64,000 bases of DNA, taken from Spisula solida (taxonomy: Eukaryota; Mollusca; Bivalvia; Venerida; Mactridae). The notes below the pieces were generated by a model. It saw only the letters and a list, made by a program, of their open reading frames with translations, did not search any database and was not told the DNA's origin. The stretch spans positions 33,794,601-33,858,600 of the forward strand of contig OX365948.1 of the NCBI GenBank assembly GCA_947247005.1, read 5' to 3'. A program made the translations under genes and the position numbers. This document shows positions 1 to 64,000 of this stretch, one piece after another (positions within the stretch are counted from its first letter, which is position 1; each line of letters begins with the position of its first letter).

Positions 1-1437
1 GTTTTCAGGCTTTCCAGGCATATGCCTGAACATCGGATTTTTGAGTGTACTAAAAATTTGTTTCCCTGTATAAATTATCTAACTGAAGCTTCCAGGTTTT
101 CCAGCACTTCTTTCACCCATAAATATTACCTTATATTGTATACCTATTATGTAACAAGGATTCTTATTGGCTTAGACGGCCTGCACAAGAGGTTTATATA
201 TTTTAATATACACCTCCCGAAACCGAGGCTGGGGTGGATTTAACTTTTTATGACGTGACATCATTTCCTGCGACATAACATTCCAAATAGCGTGACATTA
301 TTTCCCGTATTATTTGGCCTACAGCTGCTCATAATATTTATAGGCTCTTACCTAGCCATTAATGATAAATGCCGTTAATAAATATGCGAATACTCTCTCA
401 TACACATACATAAGAAGAGCATTGTTAGCTAAAACATTTGAAGAGTCATCTTTTGTTTGTATTACATACACTTTCCTGAAGAGAGACTGAAGTTATTATA
501 ATTTAAAAAGAGTCAATAGGTTTTATTTCCTTGACTTATGGCATGGTATACACTATAACAGTTGTCGACTTCTGTTTCGATGAATATGATGTTTAGTTGA
601 CCTTTAAAAAGTAATATTGACCTCCGATTTCGTAATCGGTCAATATCACTTTTTTGCAGGTCAACAAAACATCATATTCACCTCAACATAAATCAATAAC
701 AGTATATTATACCACATCTCTTTCATTTGATGGGAGAAGTAAAATACCGGGTAATTTGGAGACTATCTGTTCCATATATCACAGACCGTTAGCACATCTG
801 CAAATCATAATTGAAATGTATCAATCTAATCTCATTCCATTCTGTGTGAAGTGACTGTAGGGGCCAGATTTAGTTCGACCTGACAGTATAAATGTAGCAT
901 GGTTGAAATGGAAATCATTCAAATACTTATATTAAAATGTGCAAAATTGTCCTTTTTTACATCATTTAACATACTGGTAGTCAATTCGATACAAAAACAC
1001 TGTTCCTAATCAAAATCTCGTTGTAACGAATATGTCAGTATACTGAATGGATACAAAGAGGGTTTTGAAACATTTGTCTCCATAAAATGATGTCAGTATA
1101 TGAAATTGTCAGTATATTGGGTGTCATTATATCTAGACCTGACTAGTTTATAAGAGAATTGGTATGACTTGATGAATGGAAATTACTTCTAAGTTCTAAT
1201 ATATGCATATGCAATCAACTGACAACTTTCGAACATAGCGCAAAGACGGACAGAATTTCTTACAACAAACACAACACACATACTTTGAACCCTGAGTACT
1301 CTACTGACTGAGCTAACAAGGCAAGGTAATAATAATCCTAGTTCAATACAGGAAATATCCTTGCCTTAACATCAACTACGAGAACAAGAAGTCATAGGAT
1401 TCATTCATAAATGAACACAAGCTCCAATAGTTATGGA
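1..1437. other. Repeat-rich flank downstream of COPS5, no gene seen
   Basis: Bases 1-125 are a diverged copy of the short family found intact at 24042-24174 (TTTTCAGGC..TGCCTGAA). Bases about 960-1140 resemble the ends of the pogo-like element at 46607-47468 (TCGTTGTAACGA, GTCAGTATACTGAA). A near-perfect hairpin lies at 580-682. I see no convincing exon here. Confidence 0.6.
580..682. repeat. Hairpin-forming inverted repeat
   Basis: Arms of about 45 bp (TGAATATGATGTTT.. and ..AAACATCATATTCA) enclose a few bases, with inner arm TATTGACC/GGTCAATA. Probably a solo foldback mini-element. Confidence 0.75.
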
Positions 1438-1448
1438 TTTATTTTATT
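1438..1448 (-). terminator. Tandem AATAAA poly(A) signals
   Basis: Two overlapping AATAAA hexamers on the minus strand downstream of the stop of the candidate terminal exon at 1505-1759. Confidence 0.4.
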
Positions 1449-1504
1449 TCAATGTCAACAAGATCCAATATATACTAAATATACAACATAACTTCCTGCA
1501 ATCA

Positions 1505-1759
1505 TTATGTAGAGGATGAAGAGCAGGAGTTTGTTGGTACACTGTCTAAACAAAACATACATTTCTTACAATAACCCACTGTAGTAATACGATACATCGA
1601 TTCACAGAACAGAACAGATTTTGTGTTTCCTGAGTTCCATCGGAGTGTTGTGATGGTTTTCAGTTTGGTCATAGCCATATGAAAACTGTACAAACCTTCA
1701 ACGGAACTGAGAAGCGTATCTGGATTACAACCGTGATAACCAGGAGAAGATAACAACAG
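1505..1759 (-). CDS. Candidate 3'-terminal coding exon with poly(A) signals
   Basis: An 84-residue open segment follows acceptor-like TTTTGTAG and ends in TAA, with overlapping AATAAA signals on the same strand about 57-67 nt downstream (1438-1448). It reads LLLSSPGYHGCNPDT, later VGYCKKCMFCLDS, and ends SSSST. I recognise no family; the C-x2-C-x2-C cluster is the only motif. It starts in phase 0, which matches the cryptic donor in COPS5 exon 7. It could therefore be an alternative COPS5 last exon, the last exon of an unseen gene, or chance. Confidence 0.3.
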   Translation of the reverse strand: MLLSSPGYHGCNPDTLLSSVEGLYSFHMAMTKLKTITTLRWNSGNTKSVLFCESMYRITTVGYCKKCMFCLDSVPTNSCSSSST

Positions 1760-1901
1760 CTACAAAAGCATATTACTCTAGTACAACTGTAGTGCGGCAA
1801 ATCACAATATAAAAACAAATGCGTCTATAGTTTTGTTATGGATGATATTCCAGAATCATGGTGCTCATCCATGAAAGCGCTCAAACACACAGCACAACAT
1901 T

Positions 1902-2514
1902 TGTGGAGGAAATTGCCCGATCTATCAACTCGGGGATTCACCTAACTACTTACCCGATTTGGAATTTTGCTGAAAAAAGTTGCCTGATCAGGCAATAGAA
2001 ACAACCACTTTTGAAAAACTAACCTGTGCATAAGGATATTTGACATGGAGATGATCTGATTGCATATTTTGTACCACAAAAGGTTTATCTAAAATCCTAC
2101 AGTTCAGAATTATTTTAAATTGTCTACATTCTGAGATTTTAATTGTTTTTTTTGTTCACTTTCCCGTTATTGTAACTTAAATTTCCCTATTAGGCAAGTT
2201 AATATTTTTCGAATTGTAGAAAACACAATGAAATAGGACTGGTCAAATTGGTAGTTTTTAAGGCTAAATATCTTAAGAATAAAGACAATTCAAAGGAAAT
2301 TTGAATTGTGTGATCTAAGATATATACTTGTTGATATGAAACATGTGTTTAGATTATTGCTTGGTCAAATATCTTCATGCACAAGTCAGTTCTTCTAATG
2401 TATGTATAAATTGACAATTTTATTGCCCAGTCAGGCAATTTTCGAGCATAATTTTCCAATCGGGCTAGTAGTTAGGGGAATCGCCGAATTGCCCGATCAG
2501 GCAATTTCCCACAC
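1902..2514. mobile_element. MITE with ~105 bp terminal inverted repeats
   Basis: The left end, TGTGGAGGAAATTGCCCGAT, and the inverted right end, ending GGCAATTTCCCACACA, match over roughly 100 bp, including CGGGGATTCACCTAAC-type subterminal sequence. No coding capacity. Confidence 0.65.
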
Positions 2515-3454
2515 AGTACATATGAATCTAAGTTTGCATACTTTCTAACTACATAGGAACAATGATTGTTTGTACATTTTGTACTGCAATTGATCGCGCA
2601 GAGAGTTGTACATGCTTAACTCAAAGATTAGTAAAATTCTAATTGCAATAAAGATTTGAAAGTATCTTTAACATGCTTGCTGTACACTTGTATGTGTTAC
2701 GCTTATGCTACAGACAAGTGTAGTTTCGCAATAGGTACTCAATACCATGTCTGAGGTGATCTCCTTTACAGATGTCAAAACATCTATTGTCAATATTGAC
2801 TAGTGACCAAAAATCAGTTTAATATTTCACTCAGATGGTGGTCGTTTTACATGAGTTGTAGGGGATAGTCCATGTATCATTTGGTAAGGATTGTTGATAC
2901 TAGTTATATCATAACCTCCCTCGGCAAGTGCTACAAAACACTACTTGGGCACAAGACACCAATAGCAAGTTGCCTAAGAAAACCGCTACGGAGCGCTCAA
3001 TACGGCTAAGCTAGAAAACAGCTTGCTCCAAAGAAAAAGCGAAAATTTATATGCTACCGGCGAGCACAGCTAAGCGCTTCAGAAGCCTAGTGATGCGAGA
3101 CAGTACGCTATCTGTTTGCTGGTAGCTTGTCATTGCATAGACAAAGTAAAGCGCTATTTAGTAGCGGTTCAGTTAGGCAATGGGCTTCCGGCGTTATCCC
3201 ATCAAAGCAGGCAGTAGACGACATAGGGGAATCATAACAAATAAATGATTTTCAACAGTAACAATTGTTTACAAACATTACAATAAAGTCACCATGGAAA
3301 TACACTTGGCTAAAATACTCAATTTTATACTAGCCCTGTGATTTAGAAACATCTAACAATAAAAGTCTTCACCCATCTGATACGACAAATTTCACAAATA
3401 CAAAAAATGTAGTTTTAATTCTCTTCAGTGTACCGGCTGTCCTCTTTAGAGCAA
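2515..3454. other. Gene-free interval with a dispersed repeat
   Basis: Bases about 2925-3190 are a copy, in inverted orientation, of the GCGCT-rich family also at 5595-5870 and 58975-59215. Nothing else recognisable. Confidence 0.5.
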
Positions 3455-3629
3455 ATCATAGACATCATCGATAGAAACCATCATAGACATCATCGATAGA
3501 AACAATCATAGACATCATCGATAGAAACAATCATAGACATCATCGATAGAAACCATCATAGACATCATCGATAGAAACCATCATAGACATCATCGATAGA
3601 AACAATCATAGACATCATCGATAGAAACA
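3455..3629. repeat. 25 bp minisatellite, 7 copies
   Basis: Unit starting ATCATAGACATCATCGATAG, starts at 3455, 3480, 3505, 3530, 3555, 3580 and 3605, almost identical. Lies just downstream of the COPS5 stop, possibly in its 3' UTR. Confidence 0.9.
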
Positions 3630-3781
3630 ATCATTCTATCAGTTACCATTATCTTCACAAATATCACAATTGTTATAGCACTCTCATACAGACAGGGAGA
3701 TATCCATCTTGTGTTGCCTATCTCTCACATGTCTGTATAGATGATGAAACATGTCCTATACTAACAGCTCATCAACTAATC

Positions 3782-61314
<57,533 letters not shown>

Positions 61315-61672
61315 GTAAGGAACATATGAAGCTTATATTGTATGTTGTATTTGAGACACCAGTGATGTATATGATGGTCAAATTCCAGTACACTATACCC
61401 TGTTGAACAACCAACAACTTCTTTATATCTGTTATGTGAATGTTTGTAGTATCCTCTAAAATTAATGTCCTCCCAAATACCAACATAGTATTTGGAGTTA
61501 AATGTTTCAACAACAAAAACTTGAGGCTGAAAACTGATCTCAGAGACAATTCCCTCATTTGTTATCATTGTTTCTTATACTACATTTTGTATATGCATTT
61601 TGAACATTAATTTAATACAATGTATGTTATTTCCCTTTAAATTCATGAGACTTATGCCATTTAAACAAACTT

Positions 61673-61933
61673 CAGGGGTGTCAATATTCCTGATTAATCC
61701 GGAATTCCGGATTTGTCTATCCTGAAAGAGCAATGATTTCTGACCAAAATAAAAGTTATTTGATGAAAATACGTCAACAAATGGCAAAGTAATGGTTAAT
61801 TTAATGTGTACTGAAGGATTTTATTCAATAAAAACTGAGTTAAATATGGAAACAAAGTGGCCTCTTGTTTGACAAAAATGGTCTGCCGCATATGATTTTC
61901 AGGATTTTTAATTTGGCTCTGTTGACACCCCTG
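61673..61933. mobile_element. hAT-type MITE, copy 2
   Basis: CAGGGGTGTCAATATTCCTG..GTTGACACCCCTG; flanks AAACTT and AAAGTT (5 of 6). Confidence 0.7.
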
Positions 61934-62114
61934 AAAGTTACTTTAGGAAAACTGAGCTGAAAACTCCCCAGAAACAGTACTACATTTTTAGCCATGAATG
62001 TTATCCCAGACTATAGCATTTTATCACATTCCTGATGCTCAGTATTTAGCCTTGTTCTTGTTGAGTTTGTACCTTTAGGTCTAATCAGTGTTTGGACTAG
62101 TCAAACAAGAGTCC

Positions 62115-62354
62115 AGGCCCCGATCTCTCGAAACATCTCAATCTGAACTCAATCTGAACTCAAATTTTGTCACCTATCGTTTGAGATAGTTTCCATGCGA
62201 AATTGTACTCTTAAATTGGTATAACAAAATCAGAAACATTATTCTGAATTAATTACAGTAAAAATTGAGAGCTCAATCTTCATAGTTATCTCAAACACAG
62301 ACTCTGATTTGAGCACAATTGAGATTTCTTCTTGAAATGCTTCGGGAAATTGGG
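62115..62354. mobile_element. 240 bp MITE
   Basis: GGCCCCGATCTCTCGAAACA..AAATGCTTCGGGAAATTGGGG. Related fragments at 54400-54620 and 60960-61055. Confidence 0.65.
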
Positions 62355-62487
62355 GCCAGATCTTACTTGTTTATTGTTCAATACTGTAGAACTTTGATGC
62401 TTCAAATATCCTAGCAATGTCAAACAGGAAAATGATGATGTTCTTGTATACCACAGTGTATAAACGAGTCAACTTTCCGTTATTTCA

Positions 62488-62680
62488 ATAAGTCGTACAG
62501 TGATAGAAAATCACCCGATGTTTCAATCACAATAAATCAAACAAGTTGAATTGTATATTTTTGCAATAAGTCGTACAGTGATAGAAAATCACCCGATGTT
62601 TCAATCGCAATAAATCAAACAAGTTGAATAGTATAGTATCCAAGTTGAATTGTATAGTATCCCAATAAGTCGTACAGTGA
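62488..62680. repeat. ~73 bp tandem repeat, ~2.5 copies
   Basis: CAATAAGTCGTACAGTGATA and CAATAAATCAAACAAGTTGA blocks repeated. Confidence 0.75.
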
Positions 62681-62776
62681 TTTGGTTTATACGCGATGGT
62701 ATACAGTTGAAGCTTCAAGCAGTTTGATAGCTAACTATTTTCCAGGTCCAAAGCCAGTTTGAGGCATCGAGGTTCT

Positions 62777-63003
62777 ACTATACTGTAAATCATTAATTTT
62801 GGCGGGTATAAAATTTTGCAAATTTGGTAAAATGGTAATTTGGTTGTTTCTAAAATTTGTGGATTTAAAATATTGAAAGAAAAATAATATCTTGTTATGT
62901 ACTTTTAAGATCAATTATTCGAGGGGATTTAATGTTTGGATCAAGTTCATCCAAGAAATTAATGAAAATTAATCTGCCACGAATATTAATGACCTTACAG
63001 TAT
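62777..63003. mobile_element. MITE with TACTGTAAATCATTAATTTT ends
   Basis: Right end inverts it (ATATTAATGACCTTACAGTA). A left end of the same family is at 4153. Confidence 0.65.
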
Positions 63004-63211
63004 GCTAAAACATAAAGTTACAAAAGCACTTGTAAAGTTACAAAAGCACTGACAGCATGTTATACTTATGGTCTGCTGTATTGTAGGATGATTACTATAT
63101 CCAGGTAATTCACTCACCTTTATGTACTAGTAGCAGTTTGTTGTCTAAATGTCTAATATATCATTACATCGGATAAGTCAGTATAACCCTTTACTCCATT
63201 CATATTGGTTT

Positions 63212-63469
63212 CAGGGGAATCAATATTCCGGATTTATCCGGAATTCCCGAATTATCTATCTTAAAAGAGCCATTTTTTCTGTATATCTGACCAAAGTTAT
63301 TTGATGAAATATGTCAAGAAATGGTAAGGTCAATTAAATATGCTATGAGGTATTTTCTTTGAGTTAAATATGGAAACAATGTGGTTGAATGCCTCGATCT
63401 TGTTTGACGAAAAATGGTTGACCACATACGATTTTCAGGATTTTTAATTTGGCTCTCTTGACACCCCTG
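63212..63469. mobile_element. hAT-type MITE, copy 3 (target duplication TGGTTT)
   Basis: CAGGGGAATCAATATTCCGG..CTTGACACCCCTG with TGGTTT at 63206-63211 and 63470-63475. Confidence 0.75.
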
Positions 63470-63481
63470 TGGTTTTTACAA

Positions 63482-63730
63482 GAGATTATAGTCCAGTGGT
63501 AGAGCATGCATTTCGGGTTAAGGAGGTCACAGGTTTGAACTGTGGCTGTGTCATGACAAAGACAGAGTAGAAATGGTACCTAGTAATGGCCTTGCTCTAT
63601 GCTAAGCATAAAAGAGAAAGCTGGTTTCTCTCTCATACCCTTGTGGTGTTGGATACCATCAGGAATGAGGTGTTGAGAGTGATTAATACACATTGTAAGA
63701 ATTTGTTTCACAATGAACCTAAAATTTATC
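63482..63730 (+). mobile_element. tRNA-derived SINE with conserved tail
   Basis: TATAGTCCAGTGGTAGAGCA (A box) and GGTTTGAACTG (B box), then the tail block shared with 19690 and 23795 (TACCATCAGGAATGAGG, TTTCACAATGAACC). Confidence 0.65.
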
Positions 63731-63804
63731 AGTATAAACTAATTGACTATAAGTTTACCCTGTGTTTTGAGCCATGATGAAAACAATGTATTTTAATTTT
63801 AGTA

Positions 63805-64000
63805 TCCATTGGTGGGTAGGCCTACTAGGTGTGTCCATTGGGGGTAGGCCAACTAGGTGTGTCCATTTAGGGTAGGCCTACTAGGTGTGTCCATTGGGGG
63901 TAGGCCTACTAGGTGTGTCCATTGGGGGTAGGCCTACTAGGTGTGTCCATTGGGGGTAGGTGTACTAGGTGTGTCCATTAAGGGTAGGCCTACTAGGTGT
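63805..64000. repeat. 28 bp minisatellite running off the window
   Basis: GTCCATTGGGGGTAGGCCTA plus CTAGGTGT, seven copies to the last base. Confidence 0.9.

Noticed and set aside
61315..64000. Next ARFGEF exon (expected EKAEWMTTTCNHALYAIC-like)
   Set aside because: Not found in any frame to the window end; the segment is repeats, so the exon must lie further on.

Overview
This window is eukaryotic and almost certainly from a bivalve or other lophotrochozoan genome. The genes have many short exons with GT-AG introns, the DNA is AT-rich, and the introns are full of small inverted-repeat transposons, tRNA-derived SINEs and repeat families of a kind I associate with bivalve assemblies. The species cannot be fixed from the sequence alone.

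Two conserved genes lie head to head. On the minus strand (16407 down to 3782) is COPS5/CSN5, the JAMM deneddylase of the COP9 signalosome. It has seven coding exons and a 341-residue model with a complete E/H-x-H/S/D metal site. On the plus strand (16726 to past the window end) is the single ARFGEF1/2 orthologue (BIG, Sec71), a large brefeldin A-inhibited ARF-GEF of the trans-Golgi. I assembled 31 exons by splice site and phase, giving 4221 nt or 1407 codons up to 61314. The DCB, HUS and Sec7 domains and part of the C-terminal HDS repeats are present. About the last 440 residues expected from vertebrate BIG1 lie beyond the window. The two start codons are 318 bp apart, so the genes probably share a bidirectional promoter. 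COPS5 and ARFGEF1 are also near neighbours on human chromosome 8q13 (from memory).

Three things stand out. (1) The Sec7 domain has two adjacent, equal-length (85 nt), same-phase versions of one exon (37607-37691 and 37772-37856). Including both would break the frame, so they look mutually exclusive, and they differ at residues of the ARF-binding groove. (2) A three-exon minus-strand gene for a 140-residue secreted glycine-rich protein is nested in the 7.1 kb ARFGEF intron 25. (3) COPS5 intron 4 carries a 4.8 kb foldback-like element: roughly 800 bp inverted arms around a 2.6 kb array of a roughly 42 bp satellite.

Layout: 1-3781, repeat-rich flank downstream of COPS5, with one candidate terminal exon; 3782-16407, COPS5; 16408-16725, promoter; 16726-64000, ARFGEF with the nested gene at 48737-50001. 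The remaining sequence is intronic. It holds pogo/Tigger-like, hAT-like and MULE-like non-autonomous elements with recognisable target-site duplications, several families sharing a 5' hairpin plus 3' CTTGTT design, SINEs, and about ten minisatellites.
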